Counted from the first letter of the stretch, positions 17,958 through 27,653 are shown. The stretch is DNA of 64,000 bases from Pseudomonas parafulva NBRC 16636 = DSM 17004 (GCF_000730645.1 NZ_BBIU01000003.1:49915-113914), one strand, 5' to 3'. Numbers and translations: made by a program. The notes: a model not told the origin generated them from the letters alone.

Positions 17958-18239
17958 TCATTCAGCAGGCTTTTTCAGCTTGGGGTTGGGGAAGAACTGC
18001 ACGGTCTGGACCTTCGCCGGCGCCGCCTTGGGCGCCTGGTGGTTCACCCGAGTGCCCAGCTCCCTGGGCACCGACAGGCCCTGCTCGTTGAGGGTGTCGG
18101 TAAAGCCACAGGCCACGCACTCACGGTGAGGTACGCCGTCTTCGTTCCACATCATCAGCTTATCCGGCTCGCTGCAGGCCGGGCATACCGCCCCGGCAAT
18201 GAAGCGCTTCTTGGTCTTGTTCACGGCATCCTCACTCAT
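17958..18239 (-). CDS. YheV-family putative zinc-ribbon protein
   Basis: 93-aa protein with two CxxC pairs (VCPACSEP and ECVACGFTD), which should bind one zinc ion, and a basic tail. Its ATG overlaps the prlC stop (ATGA), so it is translated with prlC. This linkage is widespread in gammaproteobacteria. Function unknown; regulation or targeting of the oligopeptidase is only a guess. Confidence 0.85.
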   Translation of the reverse strand: MSEDAVNKTKKRFIAGAVCPACSEPDKLMMWNEDGVPHRECVACGFTDTLNEQGLSVPRELGTRVNHQAPKAAPAKVQTVQFFPNPKLKKPAE

Positions 18240-20287
18240 GCGGCCGCTTCTTCAGTGAGGCCGCTGTGGCGCAGCAGCGCATCGATGGATGGCTCACGGC
18301 CACGGAAGTCGACGAACAGCACCATTGGCGCACGCGAGCCACCCCGGGCCAGGATCGCCTCGCGGAAGGCACGGCCGGTTTCGGCATTGAACACGCCTTC
18401 TTCCTCGAACCGCGAGAACGCATCGGCCGACAGCACTTCAGCCCATTTGTAGCTGTAATAGCCCGCCGCATAGCCGCCGGCAAATATGTGGGCAAAGCTG
18501 TTGGGGAAGCGGTTGTACGCAGGCGGGCGCATCACCGTGACTTCGTCGCGCACACCTTCGAGCACCTGCAGCACCGTGCGGCCGTCGCCATGGCTGGCGT
18601 GCAGCTCAAAGTCGAACAGCGAGAACTCCAGCTGGCGCACCATCATCATGCCCGACTGGAAGTTCTTGGCCGCCAGCATCTTGGCCAGCAGGTCCTGGGG
18701 CAGGGCTTCGCCGGTTTCGTAATGGCCGGAGATCAACGCCAGGCCCTCAGGCTCCCAGCACCAGTTTTCCATGAACTGGCTGGGCAGCTCCACGGCATCC
18801 CAGGCCACACCGTTGATACCCGACACACCGGCATGCTCGATGCGGGTCAGCAGGTGGTGCAGGCCATGGCCGAACTCATGGAACAACGTGGTGACTTCGT
18901 CATGGGTAAGCAACGCCGGCTTGCCAGGCGCCGCGGGGGTGAAGTTGCACACCAGGTTGGCCACCGGGCTCTGCAACTGGCCACCTGCGGTGCGGCGGCG
19001 GTCGCGGGCACCGTCCATCCAGGCGCCCCCGCGCTTGTTGGCGCGGGCATACAGGTCGAAGAAGAAGCGGCCCACGTGCTGGCCGTTTTCCTTGATCTCG
19101 AACAGGCGAACATCCGGGTGCCAGGTATCGAAGCCCTTGAGTTCGGCGATTTCAATGCCGTACAGGCGCTGCACGATGCTGAACAGGCCACTCAGCACCT
19201 TGTCGATCGGGAAGTAAGCGCGCAGGGCTTCCTGGGACACGCTGTAGCGCTGCTCGCGCAGTTTCTCGCCAAAGTAACCGGCGTCCCAACTGGCCAGCTC
19301 GGGGCAACCCTGCTCGGCCGCGTAGGCCTTGAGCTGGGCGAGGTCCTGGGCGGCGAATGGCTTGGAGCGCTTGGCCAGGTCGCGCAGGAAGCTCAGCACC
19401 TGGTCGCTGGACTCGGCCATTTTGGTGGCCAGGCTCAGCTCTGCGTAGTTCTTGTAGCCCAGCAGCTCGGCCAGCTCCTGGCGCAGGTCGAGAATTTGCT
19501 GCATCACCGGGCCATTGTCGAACTGGCCAGCGTTCGGGCCCTGGTCCGAGGCACGGGTGCAGTAGGCGGCATACAGTTCTTCGCGCAGTGCGCGGTCGCT
19601 GGCGTAGGTCATCACCGCGTAGTAGCTGGGGAACTCCAGAGTGATCAGCCAGCCATCGAGCCCCTTGGCCTGGGCAGCCGCAGCCATCTGCGCCTTGGCA
19701 GAGTCGGTCAGCCCGGCCAGGGCCGCTTCGTCGGTAACATGCTTGCTCCACGCCTGGGTGGCATCGAGCAGCTGGTTGGAAAAGCGGCTGCCCAGCTCGC
19801 TGAGCTTGCTTTGCACCTGGGCGTAACGCTGCTGCTGGTCTGCAGGCAGGTCGATACCCGACAGGCGGAAGTCACGCAGCGCATGCTCGAGGATGGTTTT
19901 TTGCGCCACGTCGAAGCCGCCGGCCTCAGGGCTTGCAGCCAACGCCTGGTAGGCGTCGAACAGGGCACGGTTCTGCCCCAGCTCGGTGGAATAGGCGCTC
20001 AGCGCCGGCAGGCACGCCTCATAGGCCTCGCGCAGCTCCGGGCTGTTGCACACCGCATTCAGGTGGCTGACCGGGCTCCAGGCCGCACCCAGGCGGTCGT
20101 TGAGTTCGTCCATGGCCAGTACCAGGCCGGCCCAGGTGGGGTTGCTGCCCTGGGTTTCCAGGATCTGGGCAATAGCTGTACGGTTGTCGGCCAGGATCGC
20201 TTCGATCGCCGGCAACACGTGTTCGGCACGGATTTGCGAGAAGGGCGGCAGATCGTGGGATTGCAGAAGCGGGTTGTTCGCAGTCAC
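18236..20287 (-). CDS. prlC: Oligopeptidase A (PrlC)
   Basis: Cytoplasmic M3 zinc metallopeptidase of 683 aa that degrades short peptides, including cleaved signal peptides. HEFGHGLHHLL carries the zinc ligands, with the downstream Glu in the GVSGINGVAWDAVELPSQ region. I placed the start at the GTG at 20287 because AAGG precedes it and the length then fits the family; a longer frame adds 12 unsupported residues. First gene of prlC and the zinc-ribbon gene. Confidence 0.94.
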   Translation of the reverse strand: MTANNPLLQSHDLPPFSQIRAEHVLPAIEAILADNRTAIAQILETQGSNPTWAGLVLAMDELNDRLGAAWSPVSHLNAVCNSPELREAYEACLPALSAYSTELGQNRALFDAYQALAASPEAGGFDVAQKTILEHALRDFRLSGIDLPADQQQRYAQVQSKLSELGSRFSNQLLDATQAWSKHVTDEAALAGLTDSAKAQMAAAAQAKGLDGWLITLEFPSYYAVMTYASDRALREELYAAYCTRASDQGPNAGQFDNGPVMQQILDLRQELAELLGYKNYAELSLATKMAESSDQVLSFLRDLAKRSKPFAAQDLAQLKAYAAEQGCPELASWDAGYFGEKLREQRYSVSQEALRAYFPIDKVLSGLFSIVQRLYGIEIAELKGFDTWHPDVRLFEIKENGQHVGRFFFDLYARANKRGGAWMDGARDRRRTAGGQLQSPVANLVCNFTPAAPGKPALLTHDEVTTLFHEFGHGLHHLLTRIEHAGVSGINGVAWDAVELPSQFMENWCWEPEGLALISGHYETGEALPQDLLAKMLAAKNFQSGMMMVRQLEFSLFDFELHASHGDGRTVLQVLEGVRDEVTVMRPPAYNRFPNSFAHIFAGGYAAGYYSYKWAEVLSADAFSRFEEEGVFNAETGRAFREAILARGGSRAPMVLFVDFRGREPSIDALLRHSGLTEEAAA

Positions 20288-20389
20288 GGTTTGGATACCT
20301 TGGCAGAAGAAACACTGCCCCATCTTAATTACAATCGACGCCGACCGCAGCAGGCAGCCAGCCTATCGGCACAGATGAGGGAGGCTATC

Positions 20390-20938
20390 ATGGCCATTCG
20401 AAGTTTCCGGCAACATACGCCAAGGCTCGCCGCCAGGGCCTTCGTGGACCGCTCGGCGGTGGTGCTGGGGGACGTGGAGATCGGTGAGGACAGCTCGGTG
20501 TGGCCCATGACGGTGGTCAGGGGCGACATGCACCGCATCCGCATCGGCGCGCGCACCAGCGTGCAGGACGCCAGCGTGCTGCACATCACCCACGCCGGCC
20601 CGTTCAACCCGGATGGCTTCCCGCTGATCATCGGCGACGAAGTCACCATCGGCCACAAGGTCATGTTGCATGGCTGCACCCTGGGCAATCGCATTCTGGT
20701 GGGGATGGGCAGCACCATCATGGACGGTGCCATCGTCGAGGACGAAGTCATCATCGGTGCCGGTAGCCTGGTGCCACCGGGCAAGCGGCTGGTCAGCGGC
20801 TATCTGTACATGGGTAGCCCGGTGAAGCAGGCACGGCTGCTGAACGATCAGGAGCGCGCGTTCTTTTCATACAGCGCGGGCAACTATGTGAAGCTCAAGG
20901 ACCAGCACCTGGCCGAAGGCTACGACCAACCCGAATGA
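20390..20938 (+). CDS. Gamma-carbonic-anhydrase-like hexapeptide protein
   Basis: 182-aa left-handed beta-helix protein of the YrdA/CaiE/gamma-CA group. Hexapeptide repeats run through most of the chain. The metal-binding histidines are in HITH and GHKVMLHGC (three His equivalent to the Cam zinc site). GAGGGAGG stands upstream of the ATG at 20390. Carbonic anhydrase activity is possible but many members are inactive or of unknown function. Confidence 0.88.
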   Translation: MAIRSFRQHTPRLAARAFVDRSAVVLGDVEIGEDSSVWPMTVVRGDMHRIRIGARTSVQDASVLHITHAGPFNPDGFPLIIGDEVTIGHKVMLHGCTLGNRILVGMGSTIMDGAIVEDEVIIGAGSLVPPGKRLVSGYLYMGSPVKQARLLNDQERAFFSYSAGNYVKLKDQHLAEGYDQPE

Positions 20939-20995
20939 CCACCTCGCAGGTTTACCCGCGACAAAGCCATACAGCACACAAGCGGAACGGTATAC

Positions 20996-21646
20996 ATGCA
21001 CCAGCAAAACATCCTGTTTGACCTCGACGGCACCCTCACCGACCCGCGCCTGGGCATCACCCGCTCCATCCAGTACGCGCTGGCCAAGCTGGGCATCGAT
21101 GAACCCGACCTGGTGCGCCTGGAGCACTTCATCGGCCCGCCGCTGCTGCAGGCATTCATGCAGTTTTATGAATTCGACGAGGCCAAGGCCTGGGAGGCGG
21201 TCAACTTTTACCGGGAACGCTTCCGCGTGACCGGGCTATACGAAAACCAGGTGTTCGAGGGCGTGCCCGAGTTGCTCGAGGCCTTGAATGCGCAGGGGCG
21301 AACCCTGTTCATCGCCACTTCCAAACCCTGGGAGTTCGCCCGCGAAATTGCCCGGCACTTTGCGTTCGACCGCCATTTCAAAGTGATCTACGGCAGCGAG
21401 CTGGACGGCACCCGCACCAACAAGGTCGAGCTGATTCGCCACCTGTTGGACGAAGAAGGCCTGGACCCGGCACAAACGCTGATGATCGGCGACCGCAAGC
21501 ATGACCTGATCGGGGCACGCAGCAACGGGGTGCAGGCCGTGGCGGTGGGGTATGGCTTTGGTAGCCAGCAGGAGCTGATGGCCGAGTCGCCTGCGTTCCA
21601 CTTCGCCACGCTGGCCGAGATGCATCAGGCGTTCGTCAAGGCCTGA
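20996..21646 (+). CDS. HAD-family hydrolase, phosphoglycolate-phosphatase-like
   Basis: 216-aa haloacid-dehalogenase-fold phosphatase with motif I FDLDGTLTD, motif II around IATSKP, and motifs III/IV (K and MIGDRKHDLIGA) in order, plus an alpha-helical cap. Closest to the Gph/YjjG type. Substrate unknown. Its 3' end overlaps the convergent lipoprotein peptidase gene by 22 bp. Confidence 0.88.
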   Translation: MHQQNILFDLDGTLTDPRLGITRSIQYALAKLGIDEPDLVRLEHFIGPPLLQAFMQFYEFDEAKAWEAVNFYRERFRVTGLYENQVFEGVPELLEALNAQGRTLFIATSKPWEFAREIARHFAFDRHFKVIYGSELDGTRTNKVELIRHLLDEEGLDPAQTLMIGDRKHDLIGARSNGVQAVAVGYGFGSQQELMAESPAFHFATLAEMHQAFVKA

Positions 21647-22734
21647 GCGGCGGGCATGAGTTGCTGTAGTGCGGCTGTTCTGGCCGCTGCAGGCAGGCGT
21701 GCCAGGTGCTCGACTTCCAGGTAAAAACGGGCCCAGTCGCCGTTCACCTTCTGGAACAACGCGGTGAACGCGGGCACCCACTGGTCATACAGCCCAAACG
21801 GCAGGAGCTTGGCGTTGTTCAGCGGGGCGTATACCCAGGCGTCGTAGCGGGTGTCGCCTGACCACTGGCTGTCACGCAGTTGCCGGTATTCGCGCCTCAG
21901 GCGCTGGAATTCGGCCTGTTTGGCCAAGCGCTTGTGCACATCGTCCAGCGGGCCCCTGTAAATGGCCTGCAGGCGCTCGCGGCTGGCCAGCACCAGGCGG
22001 ATGAACTGCTCGCGCTGCTGTCCCTGCGGTTCGCCATCGGCCGCAAGCCCCCTTGCCAGCCGCCACTGGCGCGTGCCTTGCTGCTCGACGAAGGTCGCAA
22101 ACGACTCGTTGAACGCCGTGTCATCCTGCACGTAGACACGCTGGTGGGCCAGCTCGTGGAAAATCAGCGTGGCCAGCCGCTCATCGCTCCAGCCCACCAT
22201 GGAGGACAGGATCGGGTCGTCGAACCAGCCCAGTGTCGAATACGCCTCGACGCCGCCGACATACACATCCAGGCCCTGCTCGCGCATCAACGCCGCCGCT
22301 CCACGGGCGGCGCCCTGGCGATAGTAGCCCCGGTAGGCCACGCAGCCCGCGATTGGAAAACAGTGGGTAACGGGTTGCAGGGAGAGCTCGGGGGTGGCGA
22401 ACACATTCCATACCACGAACGGGCGGCCCAGGTTGGCGTACACCCGGTAACTGCGGTTGTCGGGCAAGTGCAACTGCTGGCTGGCGAAGTCCCGCGCCTG
22501 CTGCGCGTGCAGCAGGCGGGCGCGCAATGCTGCAGGTGTGGCGGGGTCAGCCACCACCTGTGCCACCGGCTGGCGCGCACGCAACAGCGCCAACTGCCCC
22601 TCGGCCAGTTGGCCGTAATAGCGGGCACTGGTGCAGCCGTTCAGCAGAGCAGCTGCCAACAGCGGAACCAACAGGGTGAAAACGCGGTCGAGTGGCCCAG
22701 GGCCTGAGCGCTGCAAATGTGAACGTTCAACCAT
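21625..22734 (-). CDS. Predicted aminopeptidase lipoprotein (HELAH type)
   Basis: 369-aa protein of the putative-aminopeptidase family PF10023. The N-terminus is a lipoprotein signal with lipobox LLNGC, after which the protein should be membrane-anchored. The zinc motif HELAHQ is present (TLIFHELAHQRVYV). Start at 22734 is the farthest upstream ATG and may be up to a dozen codons too long. Divergent from the lipoprotein gene at 22793. Confidence 0.83.
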   Translation of the reverse strand: MVERSHLQRSGPGPLDRVFTLLVPLLAAALLNGCTSARYYGQLAEGQLALLRARQPVAQVVADPATPAALRARLLHAQQARDFASQQLHLPDNRSYRVYANLGRPFVVWNVFATPELSLQPVTHCFPIAGCVAYRGYYRQGAARGAAALMREQGLDVYVGGVEAYSTLGWFDDPILSSMVGWSDERLATLIFHELAHQRVYVQDDTAFNESFATFVEQQGTRQWRLARGLAADGEPQGQQREQFIRLVLASRERLQAIYRGPLDDVHKRLAKQAEFQRLRREYRQLRDSQWSGDTRYDAWVYAPLNNAKLLPFGLYDQWVPAFTALFQKVNGDWARFYLEVEHLARLPAAARTAALQQLMPAAQALTNA

Positions 22735-22792
22735 CCTGATTCACTCACGGCCTGTTTGCCTGAAGACTATCTCGCCAAAGGGGAAATTCGCC

Positions 22793-23206
22793 ATGCGTGC
22801 ACTATGGGTTGCTGGGTCACTGCTGATGGTTTCGGCATGCTCCACCTTGCCGGACCCTGACCCGAACCAGGCCTGGATCGACCTTGAACCCCGCAAAGAT
22901 ACGTCCCTGGATGCGCTCCAGGTAGATGAGCGCGACTGGGCCGACAGCCGCTACTTCGAAGTGCAGCCCGGTAACCATGAGCTGACCGTGCGCTATCAGT
23001 TCCCGGTCACGCCCAGCAATATCGGGCCTGTGAAAGAGCCGCTGTGGCGTGATTGCCAAATCAAGCTGGCATTCAACGACTTCAATGCCGGCCAGCGTTA
23101 CCAGTTGCAGGCGGGCAGCATTGGCTTCAGGCCGTGGATCAAACTGTATGACCACCAGCAAAAACTGGTAGGCCAAGGGCTGCCAGCGGGTTGCCAACGT
23201 ACCTGA
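22793..23206 (+). CDS. Hypothetical lipoprotein, first of a tandem pair
   Basis: 137-aa lipoprotein (lipobox MVSAC; mature protein starts at CSTLPDP). Shares its plan with the next gene: NQAWIDLEP near the N-terminus, SRYFEVQPGNHELTVRYQF in the middle, then LAFNDFNAGQRYQLQAG. The two encode 137 aa each and are clearly paralogues. A predicted beta-rich periplasmic domain; function unknown. Confidence 0.82.
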   Translation: MRALWVAGSLLMVSACSTLPDPDPNQAWIDLEPRKDTSLDALQVDERDWADSRYFEVQPGNHELTVRYQFPVTPSNIGPVKEPLWRDCQIKLAFNDFNAGQRYQLQAGSIGFRPWIKLYDHQQKLVGQGLPAGCQRT

Positions 23207-23260
23207 AGCGCGCAACGGCGCTATGCTTAGAGCCTGTACATTGCAAATGAGAAACCCGCC

Positions 23261-23674
23261 ATGCGCCAGCCCATGATGCTGATCGCCCTCAGTGCACTGG
23301 GCGCTTGCGCCAGCCCACTGCCCCCGGTAGACCCCAAGCAAGCCTGGGTCGACTTGTACACCATGACCCCTGGCAGGGTCATCATGGCTGATCGGCTCGA
23401 TGGCAAGCGCCTGGACGATGGCCGCTACTTCCAGGTAACCCCCGGCAAGCACGAACTGGTGGTGCGCTTCGATTACGAGATTTACGCAGGCGGCTTTACC
23501 ACCGACCCCAGGGAACGAACCTGCTACCTGACCGTGCGCTTCAACGACTTCAAGGCGGGGGAACGCTACCGGCTTGAAGCGCGGGCACCAGTGATGGAGC
23601 CGCAGGTACTGCTTTATGACGCCAGCCGCACAGTAGTGGTGAACAAGCCGAGCCAGGTCTTTTGTATCCCCTGA
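23261..23674 (+). CDS. Hypothetical lipoprotein, second of a tandem pair
   Basis: 137-aa paralogue of the preceding gene: lipobox LGAC, KQAWVDLYT, GRYFQVTPGKHELVVRFDY, VRFNDFKAGERYRLEA. A 54-bp gap separates them, and a fresh ribosome site (AAATGAGAAA region) is weak. The pair probably arose by tandem duplication; function unknown. Confidence 0.82.
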   Translation: MRQPMMLIALSALGACASPLPPVDPKQAWVDLYTMTPGRVIMADRLDGKRLDDGRYFQVTPGKHELVVRFDYEIYAGGFTTDPRERTCYLTVRFNDFKAGERYRLEARAPVMEPQVLLYDASRTVVVNKPSQVFCIP

Positions 23675-23707
23675 CCCAAGGCATGGCCGCCGCGATAACG
23701 TACGCGG

Positions 23708-23941
23708 TTACTGATCGTTCTTTTGGTAGATGATCTTCTGGGTGCCGCCGTTACAGGTCCCGACTACCATGTTGGGGTCTTGCACCTCGCTGTTCGGCAC
23801 GATTTCAAGCGTGTACGACGCAACGCCCTGCGCCTGGATCTTCGCTTCAATCTCGGCTTTCAGCTCTTCGCAGGGCTTTACCGCTGCCAATGTGCAGGTT
23901 GCAGTTAAAGAGGCGAGAACAGCGACTGCGAGGCGAATCAT
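23708..23941 (-). CDS. DUF1161 small secreted protein
   Basis: 77-aa protein with a cleavable signal peptide and a mature domain containing CEELKAEIEAKIQAQGV, then a C-terminal GTCNGGTQKIIY; two Cys could form a disulfide. I chose the ATG at 23941, giving the normal family length. A second copy lies at 25643-25864. Some DUF1161 genes are reported as osmotic- or stress-induced, but function is unknown. Confidence 0.85.
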   Translation of the reverse strand: MIRLAVAVLASLTATCTLAAVKPCEELKAEIEAKIQAQGVASYTLEIVPNSEVQDPNMVVGTCNGGTQKIIYQKNDQ

Positions 23942-24015
23942 GGGGGCGGCTCCTGTAGTGGCAGCGATGCTGCCGAGGGTTGCTAGATTACCGCAAACCG
24001 CCCCCGATTCATGCA

Positions 24016-24441
24016 TCAGCCAACCAAGCTGGCATCCAGGGTAATTTTTGCGTTAAGCACTTTGGATACCGGGCAACCGGCCTTGGCCTTGTTGGCGATT
24101 TCCTCGAACTGCTCGGCACTTGCACCGGGCACCTTGGCCCTCAGTACCAAGTGAACAGCCGTGATCGCATAACCATCCGGCTGCTTGTCCAGCGTGACTT
24201 CTGCAGCGGTGTCGATACGCTCAGGCGTCAAACCTGCGTCGCCCAACATCATCGACAGGGCCATCGAGAAGCAGCCCGCGTGCGCAGCGCCGATCAATTC
24301 TTCCGGGTTGGTGCCCGGGGTATCTTCGAAGCGGGTGTTGAAACCGTAGGGGTTCTGCTTGAGGGCGCCGCTTTCGGTAGAAAGCAGGCCTTTACCGTCT
24401 TTCAGACCACCTTGCCAGATCGCCGATGCTGTCTTTTTCAT
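24016..24441 (-). CDS. OsmC-family peroxiredoxin
   Basis: 141-aa OsmC-type hydroperoxide reductase. The catalytic cysteines are Cys57 (AHAGCFSMAL) and Cys123 (GCPVSKVL), at the expected spacing. GGAGG precedes the ATG at 24441. Divergent from the monooxygenase gene. Detoxification of organic hydroperoxides in stationary phase or osmotic stress is the usual role. Confidence 0.93.
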   Translation of the reverse strand: MKKTASAIWQGGLKDGKGLLSTESGALKQNPYGFNTRFEDTPGTNPEELIGAAHAGCFSMALSMMLGDAGLTPERIDTAAEVTLDKQPDGYAITAVHLVLRAKVPGASAEQFEEIANKAKAGCPVSKVLNAKITLDASLVG

Positions 24442-24594
24442 GATGCCTCCTGGTCATTGGTTACATACCTAAGGGTTCAGAGGCACGCTGCTGCGTGAGA
24501 GTTCAGCGCAATCTGACCGCAGGCATTGAATCCAACGATTGCGCCCATACACAGTCAATAAGGCTTCTGGCCAACCAATTTTTGCGGAGGCTCC

Positions 24595-25602
24595 ATGACG
24601 CAGTTGCGTGATCTGAACATTTCCACCCTCGACCTGGTACCGGTACGAGCCGACGCTGGCCCAGCCCAGTCGTTGCGTAACTCGCTGGACCTGGCGCAGC
24701 ACGTCGAGCGTTTTGGCTACAACCGTTTCTGGGTAGCCGAACACCACAACATGGACGGCATCGCCAGTTCGGCCACCTCGGTGCTGATCGGTTACCTGGC
24801 GGGCGGTACTTCGCGCATCCGCGTGGGGTCTGGCGGCATCATGCTGCCCAACCATGCCCCATTGGTGGTGGCTGAGCAGTTCGGCACGCTGGCCAGCCTG
24901 TACCCGGGGCGCATCGACCTGGGCCTGGGCCGCGCGCCGGGGTCCGACCAGATGACCGCCTATGCGCTGCGCCGCGACCGGGCCGGCAGCGCGGACGACT
25001 TCCCGGAGGACGTAGAAGAACTGGCACGCTACCTGGGCCCGCGCACCGACGACCAGAAGGTCATCGCCGTGCCAGGGCATGACACCGAAGTGCCCATGTG
25101 GCTGCTCGGGTCCAGCTTGTTCAGTGCCCAACTGGCAGGCATGCGCGGCATGCCCTATGCGTTCGCCTCGCACTTTGCCCCGCGTTACATGCATGAGGCC
25201 ATTCGTGTGTACCGCAACCACTTCAAGCCATCCACTGCGCTGGACAAGCCCTACGTGATGCTGGGTATCCCCATGGTGGTGGCGGAAACAGACGAAAAAG
25301 CCGAATACCTGGCCACCTCGGTGTACCAGCGCATCCTGTCACTGATCCGTGGGCAGAGCCTGATGCAAAAGCCCCCGGTCGAGAGCATGGACGGCTTGTG
25401 GCTACCCCATGAGCGCGATGCGGTGGGCAGCTTCCTGGGCCTGGCGATGATAGGCAGCCCGCAGAAAGTCCGAGCCAAGGTTGAAGTGCTGCTGGAGCAG
25501 ACTGGGGCAGATGAGCTGATGTTCACGTGCGACCTGTATGAGCATGCGGATCGCATCAGGTCGTATGAGTTGCTGGCGCAGGCGTTGCAAGCGGGCTATT
25601 GA
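24595..25602 (+). CDS. LLM-class flavin-dependent oxidoreductase
   Basis: 335-aa bacterial-luciferase-like monooxygenase (LLM class, MsnO8/YhbW type) using FMNH2 or F420-like chemistry. Family features include [46 protein letters not shown] and [21 protein letters not shown] lies 6 nt before the ATG. Substrate unknown. Confidence 0.9.
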   Translation: MTQLRDLNISTLDLVPVRADAGPAQSLRNSLDLAQHVERFGYNRFWVAEHHNMDGIASSATSVLIGYLAGGTSRIRVGSGGIMLPNHAPLVVAEQFGTLASLYPGRIDLGLGRAPGSDQMTAYALRRDRAGSADDFPEDVEELARYLGPRTDDQKVIAVPGHDTEVPMWLLGSSLFSAQLAGMRGMPYAFASHFAPRYMHEAIRVYRNHFKPSTALDKPYVMLGIPMVVAETDEKAEYLATSVYQRILSLIRGQSLMQKPPVESMDGLWLPHERDAVGSFLGLAMIGSPQKVRAKVEVLLEQTGADELMFTCDLYEHADRIRSYELLAQALQAGY

Positions 25603-25608
25603 CCCCTG

Positions 25609-25633
25609 CCAATCGCCGGCTTGCCGGCGATTG
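25609..25633. terminator. Bidirectional hairpin terminator
   Basis: AATCGCCGGC / GCCGGCGATT, a perfect 10-bp stem with a TT loop, between two convergent genes. Resembles common Pseudomonas intergenic palindromes. Confidence 0.6.
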
Positions 25634-25642
25634 ACGGCGACG

Positions 25643-25864
25643 TTAGCTGCGGCGGTACACGATTTCCTTGGTGCCGCCTTCACAGCTGCCTACAACCTTG
25701 CCTGCAGGCTCGCCTTTGTTGACGACTTCCAGGGAGTACCCCTGAACACCCTTGGCATCCAGCTTGGCCGCGATTTCAGCCTTGAGCTCCTCGCAAGGCT
25801 TGCCAGCCGCCAGCGCGCCACCGGCCAGGCTCATCAGGCCCAGCGCCAGAATCAGTTTGTTCAT
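25643..25864 (-). CDS. DUF1161 small secreted protein, second copy
   Basis: 73-aa paralogue of the gene at 23708-23941: signal peptide, CEELKAEIAAKLDAKGV, then VVGSCEGGTKEIVY. The two copies are separated by OsmC and the LLM monooxygenase. The family is small and of unknown function. Confidence 0.85.
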   Translation of the reverse strand: MNKLILALGLMSLAGGALAAGKPCEELKAEIAAKLDAKGVQGYSLEVVNKGEPAGKVVGSCEGGTKEIVYRRS

Positions 25865-25964
25865 TACTCGCTTTCCTTGTGCAATGAAATCGGAAAAGGC
25901 GCCCGGTCAGGCGCCTCCCGTATTGATACCCCATAGCGCCAGGCGCTTCCAGCCTGGAAATGTG

Positions 25965-26180
25965 TCAGCTGTTGGTGATGCGGAAACCGACTTTCATCGT
26001 GACCTGGAAGTGCTCGACCTTGTTGTCGCGAATATGCCCACGGGTGCTGACCACCTCGAACCATTCGAGCATCTTGATGCTCTTGGACGCCTCCGCCAGC
26101 GCATTCTGGATCGCGTCCTCGATGCTGCTGGTGGACGAACCTACCAACTCGACCATTTTGTATGTGTGGTGATCGGACAT
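25965..26180 (-). CDS. Dodecin-family flavin-binding protein
   Basis: 71-aa dodecin: MSDHHTYKMVELVGSSTSSIEDAIQ is interrupted here only by length; the core includes YKMVELVG, the single alpha helix, and the WFEVV and QVTMKVGFRI strands. Dodecamers store or buffer flavins. Preceded by GAGGAGAG. Confidence 0.92.
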   Translation of the reverse strand: MSDHHTYKMVELVGSSTSSIEDAIQNALAEASKSIKMLEWFEVVSTRGHIRDNKVEHFQVTMKVGFRITNS

Positions 26181-26326
26181 GTGCTCTCTCCTCGGATATT
26201 GACCTGGAGCCTGGCAGGCAGGCCTGGTTTACCTGCGAGCCGATAAACCAACAGAAAGTTCGATCGCACTTTCGCCTCGCGCAGCAGTCGCATTTTCTAC
26301 AGCCCACAACGCGAAGGAGAGTCAAC

Positions 26327-26650
26327 ATGCCACGCAACTCGCTGCGAAAAACATCCCTGGAAAGCATGGAAGCCGAGATCGAGAGCCTTCTGAAAAGCCT
26401 GGAAAACCTCAAGAATGACGCCTCGGAAGAGTCGCAGAAATCCCTGAAGGCCATCCGCAGCAACGCCGAAACAGCACTGCGCCATTCCCGTAGCCTGGTA
26501 AGCGACGCCTACGAAGAAGTGAAACACCGCACCCGTCAAACCGGCATCGCCACCCGCGACTATGCCCAAGAACACCCCTACACCACCGCCGGCGTCGCCA
26601 TTGGTGCGCTGGGCCTGCTGGCGGCCTACCTGCTGTGCAAGCGCAACTAA
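26327..26650 (+). CDS. DUF883 (ElaB/YqjD/YgaM-like) membrane-anchored protein
   Basis: 107-aa protein of the ElaB/YqjD group: a long heptad-like helical stretch (residues 10-75) rich in Glu/Lys, then one C-terminal membrane helix ([15 protein letters not shown]) and a KRN tail. AAGGAGAG precedes the ATG at 26327. E. coli relatives bind stationary-phase ribosomes at the membrane. The stop overlaps the trpI 3' end by 4 bp. Confidence 0.85.
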   Translation: MPRNSLRKTSLESMEAEIESLLKSLENLKNDASEESQKSLKAIRSNAETALRHSRSLVSDAYEEVKHRTRQTGIATRDYAQEHPYTTAGVAIGALGLLAAYLLCKRN

Positions 26651-27543
26651 GCGCTCTGCCTGGCCAATTCGGCGCGTAGCCAACGCGCCAGCTGCTCGGC
26701 GCGCCCATCTGCGGCGCGCCGTGGCACCCACAGCGCCAATGCTGCGGGTGTACGCGTAAATCCCCATGGCGCGCTCAAGCGGCCAGCACGCAAGTCATCC
26801 GCCACCAATGCCTGCGGCGCAATCGCCACGCCAAGCCCCGCGCACGCAGCTTCCAGCAAGTAGTACAGGTGCTCGAACGCCTGGCCATAGTGGATACCCT
26901 TTGGGTCCAGCCCATGCTCCATCGCCCAGGTAGGCCACGCCTGTGGGCGCGATGTGGTGTGCAGCAGCGCTTCGTCCAGCAGGCGGTCAACGGGCGCCCC
27001 TTGCAGCCGTGAGAAGCCGGCAAAATGTGGGCTGAGCACCGGCCCGATACGTTCCTCGGCCAGTACATGCACGTGCATGTCGGCAGGCCATGGTGGCTCG
27101 GCGTACACCAACAGGGCATCCAGGCCGGGGCGACGCGGGTCCAGGTCACCCTCACCGGCTGACAGGTGCAGGCGCAACTCCGGCAAGTCAGCCTTCAAGC
27201 GCCCCAACCTGGGTATGAACCAGCGCGCCAGCAGGCTGCCTGAACAGCCGAGCACGAACGCCGCCTGGTCTCCCTCGCGGCCAAGCTCACCACACACGCT
27301 GCGCAGCCGGTCAAAGGCTTCGCCACTCACATCGCGCAGGCGAATGCCGGCATCTGTGAGTTTGATACCGCGCCCGTCCTTGACGAACAGGGCAACGCCC
27401 AGGTGCGTCTCCAGCACCTTGATCTGCCGGCTTACCGCACCATGGGTCACATGCAGCGCTTCGGCCGCCAGGCTTACGCTGTTAAGCCGGGCAGTGGCTT
27501 CAAATGCCCGCAGGGCATTGAGGGGAGGAAGATCCTGGGCCAT
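26647..27543 (-). CDS. trpI: LysR-type activator of trpBA (TrpI)
   Basis: 298-aa LysR regulator. Helix-turn-helix at residues 20-40 ([26 protein letters not shown] split across), then the effector-binding domain. Its divergent position next to trpBA is the classic Pseudomonas arrangement, in which TrpI with indoleglycerol phosphate activates trpBA. I started it at the ATG at 27543; a TTG at 27567 is also possible. The TrpI operator should lie in 27544-27653. Confidence 0.88.
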   Translation of the reverse strand: MAQDLPPLNALRAFEATARLNSVSLAAEALHVTHGAVSRQIKVLETHLGVALFVKDGRGIKLTDAGIRLRDVSGEAFDRLRSVCGELGREGDQAAFVLGCSGSLLARWFIPRLGRLKADLPELRLHLSAGEGDLDPRRPGLDALLVYAEPPWPADMHVHVLAEERIGPVLSPHFAGFSRLQGAPVDRLLDEALLHTTSRPQAWPTWAMEHGLDPKGIHYGQAFEHLYYLLEAACAGLGVAIAPQALVADDLRAGRLSAPWGFTRTPAALALWVPRRAADGRAEQLARWLRAELARQSA

Positions 27544-27653
27544 GTTACCTGTGAGTTTTTCTGACAAGTTTGCGCAATCTTATCGGTTTTCAGCGGCGCC
27601 TGCCGTGGTTACAGTAAAGCCCATCATTCATTCGATATGCCTTGGAGCGCCTC

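Noticed and set aside
18266..20389. Long plus-strand frame opposite prlC, in frame with the gamma-carbonic-anhydrase-like gene
   Set aside because: It is antisense of prlC joined by chance to the real gene, which starts at 20390 with its own ribosome site.
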